Shown here piece after piece: positions 1 through 8,737 of a stretch of 64,000 nt of DNA. Position 1 is the stretch's first letter; each line of letters starts with the position of its first letter. The DNA lies in NCBI GenBank assembly GCA_963794185.1, contig CAWCDM010000105.1, positions 31,846 to 95,845 on the forward strand, written 5' to 3'. Under the pieces are notes generated by a model that searched no databases, was not told the DNA's origin, and saw only the letters and a list, made by a program, of their open reading frames with translations. The DNA comes from JAMXLO01 sp963794185 (lineage in GTDB: Bacteria > Pseudomonadota > Alphaproteobacteria > Acetobacterales > Acetobacteraceae). The translations under genes were made by a program, and so were the position numbers.

Positions 1-1
1 C

Positions 2-1213
2 ACCGCCGGTCCGTTCATCGTCGACGGGATGGTGCTGCAGGGCATGACCGGCTGCGGCAATGCCGAGCCCGGCGGGTGCTTCATCACCGCGCACGACTTC
101 AAGACCGGCGCGGAGAAGTGGCGGGTCTGGACCGTCGCGCATCCGGAAGACCCCAACTTCAGCACATGGAACGGCGTTCCGCTCGAGAGCCGGTTCGGCG
201 CCTCCGCCTGGGTGGCCGGCTCGTTCGATCCTGACCTGAACATGGTGTATTACGGCGTCGGCCAGCCGTATCCCTGGATCGCCGAGATGCGTGGCACGCT
301 GCCGCTGAAGAAGAACGCCCCCGGCATCACCAACGACGCGCTCTATTCGGACACCACGCTGGCGATCGATCCGGCCACCGGGAACGTGAAGTGGTACCAC
401 CAGTATCTCAAGAACGACACGTGGGACCTGGACTACGTGTATGAGCGGATGCTGATCGACCTGCCGTTCAACGGTGCGACCCGCAAGATGGTCGTCACCA
501 CCGGCAAGCTCGGCATCATCGAGGCGCTCGACCGCACCACCGGCGAGTGGCTGTGGGCCAAGCAGACGGTGCCGCAGAACGTGGTCGCCGCCATCGACCA
601 GAAGACCGGCGAGAAGACGATCAACCAGGCCGCTGTGCCGCATATCGGCCAGACCACGGTGAACTGCCCGGCGGACCCGGGCGGGCGCGGCTGGCCGGCG
701 ACGGCGTACAACCCGAACACGCAGACCCTGTTCCTGCCGCTGAATGAATTCTGCTCCAACACCACGCCGACGCCGCTCGATCCCGGCCAGGCCTACACCG
801 GCGGCGGCCGGGCCATCTTCGCCCGCGTTCCGGTTCCGAACAGCGACGGGAATATCGGCCGGATCGACGCGGTCAAGCTGACCGACCGCTCGACCACCTG
901 GTCGTTCCGCCACCGTGCGCCTGCCACCGGCGCGGTGCTGCCGACAGCGGGCGGCGTCGTGTTCGCCGGTGCATGGGACCGTAACTTCCGCGCCTTCGAC
1001 GATGCAACGGGCAAGGTGCTCTGGCAGATTCGCACCAACAACGCGATCAACGGCTTTCCCGTCAGCTACACCGTGAACGGCAAGCAATACGTGGCGGTGT
1101 CCGTCGGCAACGGCTCGAGCCAGGCCAAGGCGCTTGCCACGCTGACGCCGGAGCTTACTGCGCCGGACGGTGGATCGGTGTTGTGGGTCTTCGCCCTGCC
1201 CGACAAGAAGTAG
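2..1213 (+). CDS. PQQ-dependent alcohol dehydrogenase, C-terminal part (5' end outside window)
   Basis: Periplasmic quinoprotein that oxidises alcohols and passes electrons to a cytochrome c. The frame is open to the left edge, so the N-terminal third is missing; about 403 codons remain. The fragment shows repeated beta-propeller blades ending in ATGNVKWYH, TTGEWLWAK and ATGKVLWQI (tryptophan docking motifs) and the NDTWDLDYVYE segment, which matches the region holding the catalytic aspartate and a Ca/Ln ligand in methanol/ethanol-type enzymes. There is no C-terminal heme-binding CXXCH, so electrons must leave to a separate cytochrome, plausibly the diheme protein at 5487-6353. It heads a plus-strand cluster of binding-protein and ABC genes typical of quinoprotein dehydrogenase loci. 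The substrate cannot be decided without the N-terminus. Confidence 0.9.
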   Translation, partial: TAGPFIVDGMVLQGMTGCGNAEPGGCFITAHDFKTGAEKWRVWTVAHPEDPNFSTWNGVPLESRFGASAWVAGSFDPDLNMVYYGVGQPYPWIAEMRGTLPLKKNAPGITNDALYSDTTLAIDPATGNVKWYHQYLKNDTWDLDYVYERMLIDLPFNGATRKMVVTTGKLGIIEALDRTTGEWLWAKQTVPQNVVAAIDQKTGEKTINQAAVPHIGQTTVNCPADPGGRGWPATAYNPNTQTLFLPLNEFCSNTTPTPLDPGQAYTGGGRAIFARVPVPNSDGNIGRIDAVKLTDRSTTWSFRHRAPATGAVLPTAGGVVFAGAWDRNFRAFDDATGKVLWQIRTNNAINGFPVSYTVNGKQYVAVSVGNGSSQAKALATLTPELTAPDGGSVLWVFALPDKK

Positions 1214-1257
1214 GACCGGGGGCGTAAGTGGGAAGCAGATGGACTGTAAATGAACAC

Positions 1258-1399
1258 TAGCTCTCCCTCCCCTTGCGGGAGGGGGTTGGGGGGAGGGGGC
1301 GGCTCAAGCGGTACCAAGCGTGATTGTTCGTCGGCTCGACCCCTCCCCCCAACCTTGGTCCGCTTCGCGGCCCAAGCCCACAAGGGGAGGGGGAGTATC
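1258..1399. repeat. Intergenic palindromic repeat, GC-rich CTCTCCC family
   Basis: Two outward arms, CTCTCCCTCCCCTTGCGGG and its near complement ending ACAAGGGGAGGGGGAG, flank a spacer, with inner pairing GGGTTGGGGGGAGGGG against CCCCTCCCCCCAACC. It lies between the dehydrogenase and the next binding-protein gene and could form a long hairpin in the transcript. It belongs to the same broad family as copies at 12283-12417, 17957-18010 and 31266-31391. Confidence 0.8.
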
Positions 1400-1412
1400 T
1401 CGCGTTCGCCTG

Positions 1413-2228
1413 ATGCCGCCATGCGCCGTTCTGCTGTGCCTCGGCTGCCTGTCCTCCGTCTCCGCCACCCCGTTCGTCGTGGACGAGTGGCGGTTCGGCG
1501 CGCACGAGACCAACGCCGCGCTGCGCTATTGCATCGACGAGCGTGACCCCGACTGGCCGGTCGCGCGCAAGATCGCCGCCGCCGTCGCCGCCGCGTTGCT
1601 GCTGCAGCCGAAGGAATACCTGATCGGCAATGATCCGCGAACCGACGACATGTCGGGCGAGGATCTCGACGACACCTACCGGATGCTGATCCAGCATTGC
1701 GACGTGTTCTTCGGCTTCAAGCTGGTGCCGGACGCCTACCCGCAATGGGTCACCATCACGCGGCCATATTATCGCAGCACGTATGTCTACGTGGCTGCCG
1801 ATCCCGCCTGGAAGTCGCTCGGCGACATGCCGACCACGCGGGCGATCGGCGCCACCATCGGCACCTGCGCGGACATGCGGCTGTCGCAGTATCTCCTTGC
1901 GGTCAGCGCCGACAAGCGTTGGGACAAGTATCCGATGGCATCCGACGAGGCGGCGGTGCGCGCGGTGCTGAGCGGGACGACGGGGGCGGCGCTGGTGTGG
2001 GCGCCTGCGCTCTGGGCGCTGCGCAAGGCCGATGCCGCCATCGCGAAATTGCCGGAGATGGCGCCCAGCCCGCTGCCGGTCTCGACCGCCGATGTCGGCG
2101 CCATTCTGCTGAGCCGGCAGGCGTTCCTGCGCACCAGCCTCGACCAGGCGATCGCCTCGCTGACTGCGGACGGCACCATCGCCACCATCCTGAAGGACGA
2201 GAAATTCCCCGGCGAACCGGTGCCGTGA
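1413..2228 (+). CDS. Quinoprotein-dehydrogenase-associated periplasmic substrate-binding protein (MoxJ-like)
   Basis: Family 3 solute-binding fold protein of about 271 residues. I chose the ATG at 1413 because it begins a signal peptide (MPPCAVLLCLGCLSSVSA) ending near residue 18, whereas the longer reading starts inside the upstream palindrome. The mature part begins TPFVVDEWRFG and holds the two-lobed core (GATIGTCADMRLSQYL, GTTGAALVWAPALWALR). Proteins of this type (MoxJ, and the putative ABC binding proteins beside PQQ dehydrogenases) are thought to help maturation or substrate supply of the dehydrogenase. The ABC ATPase gene starts 10 bp downstream, which supports one operon. No ligand can be assigned. 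Confidence 0.8.
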   Translation: MPPCAVLLCLGCLSSVSATPFVVDEWRFGAHETNAALRYCIDERDPDWPVARKIAAAVAAALLLQPKEYLIGNDPRTDDMSGEDLDDTYRMLIQHCDVFFGFKLVPDAYPQWVTITRPYYRSTYVYVAADPAWKSLGDMPTTRAIGATIGTCADMRLSQYLLAVSADKRWDKYPMASDEAAVRAVLSGTTGAALVWAPALWALRKADAAIAKLPEMAPSPLPVSTADVGAILLSRQAFLRTSLDQAIASLTADGTIATILKDEKFPGEPVP

Positions 2229-2238
2229 TCACCGCTCG

Positions 2239-3226
2239 ATGACGCCAAGCCCGGCAATCGAGGTCGCTGCCGTCAGCAAGCGCTACGGCCGTACACTTGC
2301 GTTGGACGACATCAGCTTCGATGTACGGCGGCAAGAGCTGTTCGCGCTGCTCGGGCCCAACGGCGCCGGCAAGACCACCCTGCTGCATATCCTCTGCACC
2401 ATCCTGCAGCCCGACAGCGGCACCGTGCACATCGGCGGGCTCGACGTCATCGCACAGCCCACGCGGGCGCGCCGCGACGTCGGTGTGGTGTTTCAGGATC
2501 CGAGCCTCGACGACCGCCTGACCGTGCATGAGAACCTGAATTTTCACGGCCTGGTCTATGGCGTTCCGCTCAGACAGCGGCGGCAGCGGATCGAGGAGAT
2601 GCTCGGCGCTGGTGGAACTGACGGAGTGGCGGGAGCGGCTGGTGCGGACATTGTCGTCGGGCATGAAGCGCCGGGTCGAGATCGCCCGCGCGCTGATCCA
2701 CGACTCGCGCATCCTGTTCCTCGACGAACCGACCGTCGGGCTGGATGCGCAGTCGCGCGAGCGGATCTGGCAGTATGTCGGGCGCCTGCGCAGCCAGCGC
2801 GAGCTGACCGTCGTGGTCACCACGCACTACATCGAGGAGGTCGAGGCGTGCGATCGGGTCTGCGTCATCGACGCGCGGCAAGATCCTCGCGATCGACACG
2901 CCGGCCGCACTGAAGCTTGCGCACGGCCAGCAGCTCCTGCGGGTGGTGCCGCGCGAGGACGCGACCGCCGCCGAGATCTTGGCGCGCCTATCCCGACACG
3001 ACCGTCCGGCGCGACACGGAGATCATCGTCCAATCCGGACGGAGACGAATTCGCGGAAGCGTTCCTGTCACGTTACGGCAGCCGCATCCGTCGCCTGTCG
3101 GTCGAGGAGCCGAGCCTGGAAAGCGTTTTTCTCGCGCTGACCGGCCGCGAGATCCGCGACCAGGCGGCGGGCGCGCGCGAGCGCACTTTGGCGTTCGCCC
3201 GGCAGGGCGGGGAGCACACGCGATGA
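2239..3226 (+). pseudogene. ABC transporter ATP-binding protein of the PQQ dehydrogenase cluster, frameshifted
   Basis: The ATPase is complete in content but spread over all three frames. Frame 1 gives Walker A (GPNGAGKTTLLH) and the Q-loop (VVFQDPSLDD). From about 2607 frame 2 gives the signature LSSGMKRRVEIARAL, Walker B ILFLDEPTVGLD and the H-loop (TTHYIEE). From about 2876 frame 3 gives KILAIDTPAALKL. From about 2988 frame 1 gives YPDTTVRRDTEIIVQ, and from about 3031 frame 2 gives the C-terminus LESVFLALTGREIRD. All catalytic motifs survive, and each break is repaired by one base in a GC run. Consensus error therefore seems likelier than decay. The family matches ATPases next to PQQ alcohol dehydrogenases. 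Its stop overlaps the permease start (ATGA). Confidence 0.85.
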
Positions 3227-4073
3227 AGAGTGCAGCGGTGGTTCCGGACGATCGGCTCGGGCGGGCCATCCGCCTGCAGTGCGGCGGCCTCTATGCGATC
3301 TGGTTCCGCGAGGTGAAGCGTGCGGTGCGCGACCGTGGGCAGCTCATCGGTGGGGTGAGCCGGCCGCTGCTGTGGGTGCTGGTCATGGGCATCGGCCTCA
3401 ATCCGTATTTCCGGGGCGAGATCTACGGCGAGGTGCGCTTCGTCGTGCCGTTACACCTATCTGCAGTTCATCTTCCCCGCCGTGATCGCGCTGAACATCA
3501 TGTACACCTCGGTGCAATCGGCGGTGTCGGTGATCTGGGACCGCCAGTTCGGCTTTCTGCGCGAGGTGCTCGTATCGCCGCTGCCGCGCGCGACCATCCT
3601 GCTCGGCAAGGTGCTGGGCGGGGCAACGGTGGCGTTGTTCCACGGCTGCCTGGTGCTGGTGCTCGCCCAGTTCGCCGATCTGTCGCTGTCGGTGGGCGAC
3701 ATCGCCTGGGGCCTGCTGCTGATGGCGCTGCTCGCCATTCGGGCTGACCTCGCTCGGCGTCGTCATCGCCGGCCACATCCGCAGCTTCGAGGGGTTCGGC
3801 GTGTTCTCCAACGCCGTGATCCTGCCGCTGTATTTCACGTCGAGCTCGGTGTTCCCGCTCGATCCGTCGCTGACCGGCGCGCAGACCGCCGTGCTCTATC
3901 CGGAATGGCTGGTGATGCTGGTGCGGATCAATCCCATGACCTATGCGGTCGATGCGCTGCGCAGCGCCTTCATCCATTTCCATCAGTTCGAGCCGTGGAT
4001 GGGACCTGCGGTGCTGGTCGGCATGGCGGTGGTGTTCTTCGCTCTGGCGCTGCGCGGCTTCGGCAGGGCCTGA
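3223..4073 (+). pseudogene. ABC-2 type permease of the PQQ dehydrogenase cluster, frameshifted
   Basis: Membrane subunit paired with the preceding ATPase; its ATG overlaps the ATPase stop by 4 bp. The N-terminus (CGGLYAIWFREVKRAVRD) is in frame 1. From about 3450 frame 2 continues with TYLQFIFPAVIALNIMYTS and the RQFGFLREVLVSPLPR segment typical of ABC-2 permeases. From about 3740 frame 3 carries GVFSNAVILPLYFTSS and NPMTYAVDALRSAF to the stop. Joining the frames gives about 283 residues and six predicted membrane segments, the normal size. Both breaks can be repaired by a single base. The substrate is unknown. Confidence 0.82.
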
Positions 4074-4105
4074 ACGCGCGATGGCGCTGTGGCTGCCGCA
4101 GCGGC

Positions 4106-4918
4106 GTGACGTTATTTACCTTTGCCGGCGTGTTCGGACTGCTCGGCGCGGTCTATCTGCTGCCGCCCGACACGTCGCTGCGCGAGGTGCGCGCGGCAGG
4201 AGCGCTGCGGGTGTGCGTGCCGCCATCCTATCCGCCGCTCGTCACCGGCGATCCGGCGACGCCCGGCATCGATGTCGAGCTGCTGCAGGCGATCGCGCGG
4301 GACCTCGGCGTACGCCTTGCGATCGTTGCAAACCCGATCATGGGCAGGGACTTCAATCCGCGGGCCTGGCGCATCACCCGGGCGCAGTGCGATGTGCTCG
4401 CCGGCGGCGTGGTCGGGTCCGCGACGACGCGCTCGTTCCTGGACACTACTCCCGCCTACGCGACGACCGGCTGGGCGTGGCTTTCCCCGCAACCGCAGAC
4501 CGAACTTCAAGGTCGGCGAGTCGGCGTTCTGGTCGGGGTGTCCGGGCTCGACCGGGTCGCGCTGGCGGCTTGGTTGCGCGCCGCCAAGGCGCAGGTCACC
4601 GTCACGCTCGACGCGACTGAGTTGGTGCAGGGCCTGAAGGACGGCCGCTTCGATGTCGGTGTCACGGAACGCCTGCTGGCCACCGAACTGGCAGCCCCAC
4701 TCGGCTGGTCAGTGGGCTGGATGCCGGCTGCGCTCGATCGCTACCAGGTCGTCCTGGGGCTGTGGAAGGGCGATCTGACATTGAAGCGTGCGATCGTGGC
4801 CGCGATGCAGCGCATGGAGCGCAGCGGTGCGATGGCGGCGATCATGGCACGCTACGTGCCGGACACATCACCCGTCCAGCACGACGCGCGCGATGACCGC
4901 CTCGGACGGGGCGAGTAG
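4106..4918 (+). CDS. Second family 3 substrate-binding protein of the quinoprotein cluster
   Basis: About 270 residues. The start is a GTG at 4106 giving a hydrophobic leader (TLFTFAGVFGLLGAVYLLPP); an ATG at 4081 lies in another frame, so a longer N-terminus with one more frame error is possible. The mature domain begins LREVRAAGALRVCVPPSYPP, the classical start of amino-acid-type binding proteins, followed by GIDVELLQAIARDLGVRL and, near the end, FDVGVTERLLATEL. It follows the permease by about 30 bp and is the second binding protein of the operon. Its 3' end overlaps the convergent gene at 4868-5479 by 51 bp. Function inferred from family and context only. Confidence 0.75.
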   Translation: MTLFTFAGVFGLLGAVYLLPPDTSLREVRAAGALRVCVPPSYPPLVTGDPATPGIDVELLQAIARDLGVRLAIVANPIMGRDFNPRAWRITRAQCDVLAGGVVGSATTRSFLDTTPAYATTGWAWLSPQPQTELQGRRVGVLVGVSGLDRVALAAWLRAAKAQVTVTLDATELVQGLKDGRFDVGVTERLLATELAAPLGWSVGWMPAALDRYQVVLGLWKGDLTLKRAIVAAMQRMERSGAMAAIMARYVPDTSPVQHDARDDRLGRGE

Positions 4919-5479
4919 CCGCGCCACCACGCCGGTTGCAATCAGCAACGCGAGCAGCGCGACGAACCAGGGCTGGGTGCGGCGAAGCAGGTCCCGCTTT
5001 TGTGGCAGGATCGCCACAAGAAGATGCACGCCCGTCAGCGGCGGCACCGGCAGGAGATTGAACAGCGTGAAGGAGATCGACAGCTGCCCGACGATCTCCA
5101 CAAAGATGAACCACGTCGACGCCGATGTATCCGGCAGCAAGTTCAGCACGATCGGCCGCATGAGCCGCAGCAGCACTGCGAGGCCAAGTGTCGCACATGA
5201 CGCGGCGATGAGCACGGCCAGCAGTCCGGCCCGACCGGACCGCAGCCTGTCCGGATCCACCGCGACGGGGCGGATCCAGCCGACGGTGAACAGCACCATG
5301 AGCAGCCCGCCGATCGGATCGACATGCCGCAACGGGTTCAGCCCCAGCCGCTGATCGTGGCGCGGACCCGGATCGCCCATCGCGCAGGCCGTCGCGGCGA
5401 CCGCAAATCCGTGCACCGAGGCGATCAACAGCACCGCAGCGATACGCAGCACGACCTGCTGCAGCGTCAGGTCGCCCAT
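4868..5479 (-). CDS. Site-2-protease-like (M50 family) membrane protein lacking catalytic residues
   Basis: 203-residue, strongly hydrophobic protein with the M50 layout: a first helix carrying SVHGFAVAATACAMGDP, then the NPLRHVDPIGGLL stretch that follows the zinc motif in site-2 proteases, and later FNLLPVPPLTG. In active members these read HEFAH and FNLLPIPPLDG. Here the catalytic Glu is Gly, the second His is Val and the Asp ligand is Thr, so no metalloprotease centre remains. A scaffold or chaperone role in the membrane is possible. It is convergent with the binding-protein gene, and the cytochrome c gene lies 7 bp upstream on the same strand, so these two are probably co-transcribed. 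Confidence 0.7.
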   Translation of the reverse strand: MGDLTLQQVVLRIAAVLLIASVHGFAVAATACAMGDPGPRHDQRLGLNPLRHVDPIGGLLMVLFTVGWIRPVAVDPDRLRSGRAGLLAVLIAASCATLGLAVLLRLMRPIVLNLLPDTSASTWFIFVEIVGQLSISFTLFNLLPVPPLTGVHLLVAILPQKRDLLRRTQPWFVALLALLIATGVVARLLAPSEAVIARVVLDG

Positions 5480-5486
5480 CGCACAC

Positions 5487-6353
5487 CTAACGTTTGAGGT
5501 TCATGTGCTCCTGTGCCGCCGGGTCGGGTGGCAGCTCCGCCTGCGCGGCCTGGTAGCCGTTTCTTGCCAGCAGATACGCCGTCAGATCGGCGTAGGTCTG
5601 CGGGTTGAGCTTTCCGGGACGATCGGGCGGCATCTTCGTGCGCATATAGCCATACAGGGCGGCGACGCTGCCGTTGCCCCAGTGCCGGGCGAAATACTGG
5701 CCGATCAGCGGCGCCCCGCCGAATTCGCCGTTGTTCAGATCGGCGCCGTGGCAATCCTGGCAGTTGCGACGAAACGCGGCGCGGCCGCGATCTGCCTGCT
5801 CCTCGGTGAACGACGGCGGCGCCGATGCCTCTGCTGGCGCCGGAGCCGCAGGATTGGCCTGGCCGCGGAGTGCATACACCTGGGCGGCGGTCAACTTCGT
5901 GGCGCGGGCGGAAGCGATGTCGGCCGGGACGAAGGGCAGGAACCCGGCCGGCAGGGCCTTGTCATTGTCCCAGCTGTGCAGCACGTAGTCGAGCGCCGCG
6001 GCAAGCTGTTCGTCGCTCAGCGCCTCGCCCCATGCCGGCATCATGCCATTGAATGGTTTGCCGCTGACGGTGATCTGACCTTGCAGCCCATAGAGCACAA
6101 GGCGCACGAGATAGTCGCGGCCTCCCGGTTGCGCCAGAATTTCCGGCGCGTGGTGCGCCAGGGGAGGGAAGGCTTCCGGCACACCCTGGCCATTCGGCTG
6201 ATGACAGATGCCGCAAGAGTTGGCGTAGGTCTGCGCGCCGATCGTCTGCCACTGGAAGGCGCCATCGTCCGCCGCAGCCGCGGTCTGCGCAAACAGCGCG
6301 AGGACGGCGGCGAGGCCAGCCCCGAAGCCAACCGACATCGATCCATTCATCAT
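5487..6353 (-). CDS. Periplasmic diheme cytochrome c
   Basis: About 288 residues from the ATG at 6353, chosen because it gives a clean signal peptide (GAGLAAVLALFAQTAAAA). Two heme-binding motifs are visible: CGICH in the first domain and CQDCH in the second. A Pro/Ala-rich linker (NPAAPAPAEASAPP) joins them. MMPAW and MPPD segments supply likely Met axial ligands. It is a probable electron acceptor for the PQQ dehydrogenase, which has no heme domain of its own. The first 48 codons of the longer open frame look non-coding. Confidence 0.85.
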   Translation of the reverse strand: MMNGSMSVGFGAGLAAVLALFAQTAAAADDGAFQWQTIGAQTYANSCGICHQPNGQGVPEAFPPLAHHAPEILAQPGGRDYLVRLVLYGLQGQITVSGKPFNGMMPAWGEALSDEQLAAALDYVLHSWDNDKALPAGFLPFVPADIASARATKLTAAQVYALRGQANPAAPAPAEASAPPSFTEEQADRGRAAFRRNCQDCHGADLNNGEFGGAPLIGQYFARHWGNGSVAALYGYMRTKMPPDRPGKLNPQTYADLTAYLLARNGYQAAQAELPPDPAAQEHMNLKR

Positions 6354-6717
6354 GATCGTCAAATCTGAACTCCGCCCACACCGATCAATAGGAACTGTCG
6401 GACCCGTGATTGTCCAGGTCTCGCGCGTGCAGTTCGTTGGGAGACGAGTCGCGCCAATCGCTCGTGGACTTGCCATGAAGCTCTGCTTGCGCATCCATTC
6501 GACTGGAACACGACCGGAGGTGGCTCCCGCATGATTGCGCCGCTGTCGTGATCGGGCGTGTCATCGAATGGGTGCAATCGCGCCCTCGATCGGGAGCACT
6601 TTGCCCGCGAAGCCGCGGATGGCATCGTTCGCGGCAAGTCCCCTCGCGCATCCGGCCACTGGGGGCCGGGGTGACTGTGCGCGTCGTCGCGCAGGTGCTG
6701 ACCATGGGGGCAGGAAC
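6354..6717. other. Intergenic region, no gene seen
   Basis: 364 bp between the divergent cytochrome c and the small plus-strand gene. It must hold both promoters, but I recognise no clear -35/-10 pair, repeat or RNA. Confidence 0.5.
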
Positions 6718-7011
6718 ATGTTCACAATCGTCAGAAAGTTCACGCTCACACGTGGCTCGGCCGAGGAGGTTGCGCGACGAGTTCGGGACAGCTTCGTGCC
6801 GCTGTTGCGAGAGTTGCCAGGGTTCAGGGAATACTTCCTGTTTGATGGCGGGCCGGATGTGCTCATCAGCATCAGAGTGTTTGACAGCGCAGATGAAGCG
6901 CTTGTCTCCAACGAGATCGCGGCGACATGGATCAGGAACAACGTCCTGGAGTTCACGAAAGGGATGCCGGAGATCATGGCGGGCAATGTTTTGGTTACCG
7001 CCGTCAAGTAG
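6718..7011 (+). CDS. Small monooxygenase-like (ABM-type ferredoxin-fold) protein
   Basis: 97 residues from the ATG at 6718, preceded by GGGGCAGGA at good spacing. The sequence (FTIVRKFTLTRGSAEEVARRV, LRELPGFREYFLFDGG, then ISIRVFDSADEALVSNE) matches the layout of small dimeric alpha/beta-barrel proteins used as antibiotic-biosynthesis-type monooxygenases or stress dimers. No active residue is diagnostic and the neighbours give no pathway, so the assignment is only to fold. Confidence 0.6.
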   Translation: MFTIVRKFTLTRGSAEEVARRVRDSFVPLLRELPGFREYFLFDGGPDVLISIRVFDSADEALVSNEIAATWIRNNVLEFTKGMPEIMAGNVLVTAVK

Positions 7012-7334
7012 CGGAATAGGCTGAGCGGACAGGCACCATGCATTGTCAAATGTTGCAATCGGGCTAACAAACTCACGAGCCCGGTGAACTTGCCCAGCCG
7101 CATTTCATGAGGCCATTGGTCCCGCCCCTGAAAGGTACCACGCCAAGCTTCGCCTATGCAGCGCGGTGCGACCAACAGCCTTCGGGCTGGCCCCTGAGCC
7201 AACGCCATTGGCAATGACCCGCCAGCAGCCAGGCTTGAGCAGTGACAATCAGTTTTGGCTTCAGGGCAACTTTCCGGCCTGCCGCATTGCATGGACGACG
7301 CTTGGCAATCGCGGTCGCTCAGTCCTGCCTGCTA
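7012..7334. other. Intergenic region, no gene seen
   Basis: 323 bp downstream of two convergent genes. Only scattered short inverted repeats are present; no convincing coding frame or RNA. Confidence 0.45.
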
Positions 7335-8087
7335 TCAAGACCCGCTGAACCAATTATACCCCTGATCTTCCCAATACCCGCCGGGATAGTCGTTCGTCAC
7401 GAAGATCGCGGCGATATGCTTCGGGTTCTTGAAGCCCAGCTTCGTCGGCACCCGCAGCTTCATCGGGAACCCGTATTTCGCCGGCAACGGTGCGCCGGCG
7501 TAGTCCAGCGCCAGAATCGTCTGCGGGTGCAGTGCCGTCGCCATGTCGATGCTCGCGTAATAGCGATCGGCGCATTTGAAGCCGACATAGCGGGCGTGCA
7601 GATCGGCGCCGACGCGCTCCAGGAACCCGCGGAACGGCACGCCGCTCCATTCGCCGATGGCGCTCCATCCCTCGATGCAGATATGCCGCGTGATCTGCAA
7701 TTCCTGCGGCAGCGTGCGCAGCTTGGCCAGGGTCCAACTCTGCTTGTCGGCGACCCGGCCGGACACCTCCAGCGCGTAGTCGTCGCCGTCGATCTCCGGC
7801 GCATCGTCCACCGGATAGAACGCGTTGAACGGGAACGGCGTCGTGATGGCGCTGGCCGGATAGGTCGGCGCCAGCTTGTTCGGGTCGAACAGCCAGGCCT
7901 GCACGCGGTCGTTCCAGCGCGACATCGCCCACAGCACCCTGTCCACCGCGTCGCCGTCCTGCAGGTTGCAGCCGGTGAGCAGGCTCAGCGCACCGAGCGA
8001 CAGCCCGCCCCGGAGCACCAGCCGCCGCTCCAACCGTCGGAGTGCCGGGCGGTGTTCGTCCAGCCTGATCCGGGTCGCGCGTTTCAT
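7335..8087 (-). CDS. Molybdopterin-dependent sulfite-oxidase-family reductase, Tat-exported lipoprotein
   Basis: 250 residues. The N-terminus carries a twin-arginine segment (RRLERRLVLRGG) and a lipobox-like LLTGC, so it is probably exported folded and anchored outside. The core is a sulfite oxidase/MsrP-type domain: TRHICIEGWSAIGEW contains the Cys that ligates molybdenum, followed by GVPFRGFLERV, YVGFKCADRYYASID and KYGFPMKLRVPTKLGFKNPK. In MsrP this enzyme repairs periplasmic methionine sulfoxide with electrons from a membrane heme protein; here the partner is the cytochrome b gene upstream (4 bp ATGA overlap). The start at 8087 is fixed by that overlap. Substrate is inferred, not shown. 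Confidence 0.82.
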   Translation of the reverse strand: MKRATRIRLDEHRPALRRLERRLVLRGGLSLGALSLLTGCNLQDGDAVDRVLWAMSRWNDRVQAWLFDPNKLAPTYPASAITTPFPFNAFYPVDDAPEIDGDDYALEVSGRVADKQSWTLAKLRTLPQELQITRHICIEGWSAIGEWSGVPFRGFLERVGADLHARYVGFKCADRYYASIDMATALHPQTILALDYAGAPLPAKYGFPMKLRVPTKLGFKNPKHIAAIFVTNDYPGGYWEDQGYNWFSGS

Positions 8088-8737
8088 CCGGACTGTTCCA
8101 CGCGCTCGGCCGGTCGCCTGACGCGGCCGGTGACCATGCCGGGCAGCGTGCGGGGCACCAGCATCACCAGCACCAGGTGCAGCAGGATGAAGCCGACGAT
8201 GCCCGTCATGACGACGAAATGGACGCGCCGCGCGACCTCGTAGCCGCCGAGCAGCGCCGTCACCGCCTGCAACTGCACCGGCTTCCACAGCGCGAGCCCC
8301 GACACAACCGCCAGCATGCCCAATGTCAGCACGCCGACATAGGCCAGGCGCTGCACGGCGTTGTATTCGCCCACACGATGGTGCAGCCGGAACCGTGCGG
8401 CGTCGCGCGCATCGCGTAGGATCTCGCTCGGCCAGAGCGGCAGCATGGTGCGGCGGAAACGCCGGGAGATCAGGCCGTAGACGACATAGACGGCGCCGTT
8501 GCACACCAGCAGCCACATTGCCGCGAGATGCCAGGCGATCGCGCCACCCAGCCAGCCCCCCAACGTCGCCCAGGCCGGAAAGCGGAAGCCGAACAGCGGC
8601 GAGGCGTCGTAGATCATCCAGCCGCTCATGATCATGCAGACCATGGCGAACACGTTCACCCAGTGCGTCACCCGCACGATGAGCGGATGCACCGGAACGA
8701 CGCGCCGCAGCGGCGCAGCCGAGACCACGCGGATCAC
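8084..8737 (-). CDS. Cytochrome b561-type membrane protein, partner of the molybdoenzyme
   Basis: 217 residues with four hydrophobic helices and histidines placed for two b hemes (PLIVRVTHWVNVFAM, AIAWHLAAMW, RRVHFVVMTG, FILLHLVLVML). It overlaps both neighbours by 4 bp (ATGA), so the three genes form a tight operon. It would pass quinol electrons to the molybdopterin enzyme, replacing the MsrQ-type ferric-reductase-like subunit seen in enterobacteria. Confidence 0.82.
   Translation of the reverse strand: MIRVVSAAPLRRVVPVHPLIVRVTHWVNVFAMVCMIMSGWMIYDASPLFGFRFPAWATLGGWLGGAIAWHLAAMWLLVCNGAVYVVYGLISRRFRRTMLPLWPSEILRDARDAARFRLHHRVGEYNAVQRLAYVGVLTLGMLAVVSGLALWKPVQLQAVTALLGGYEVARRVHFVVMTGIVGFILLHLVLVMLVPRTLPGMVTGRVRRPAERVEQSG

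Noticed and set aside
5505..6368. 287-codon plus-strand open frame
   Set aside because: Shadow of the diheme cytochrome c; no recognisable product.
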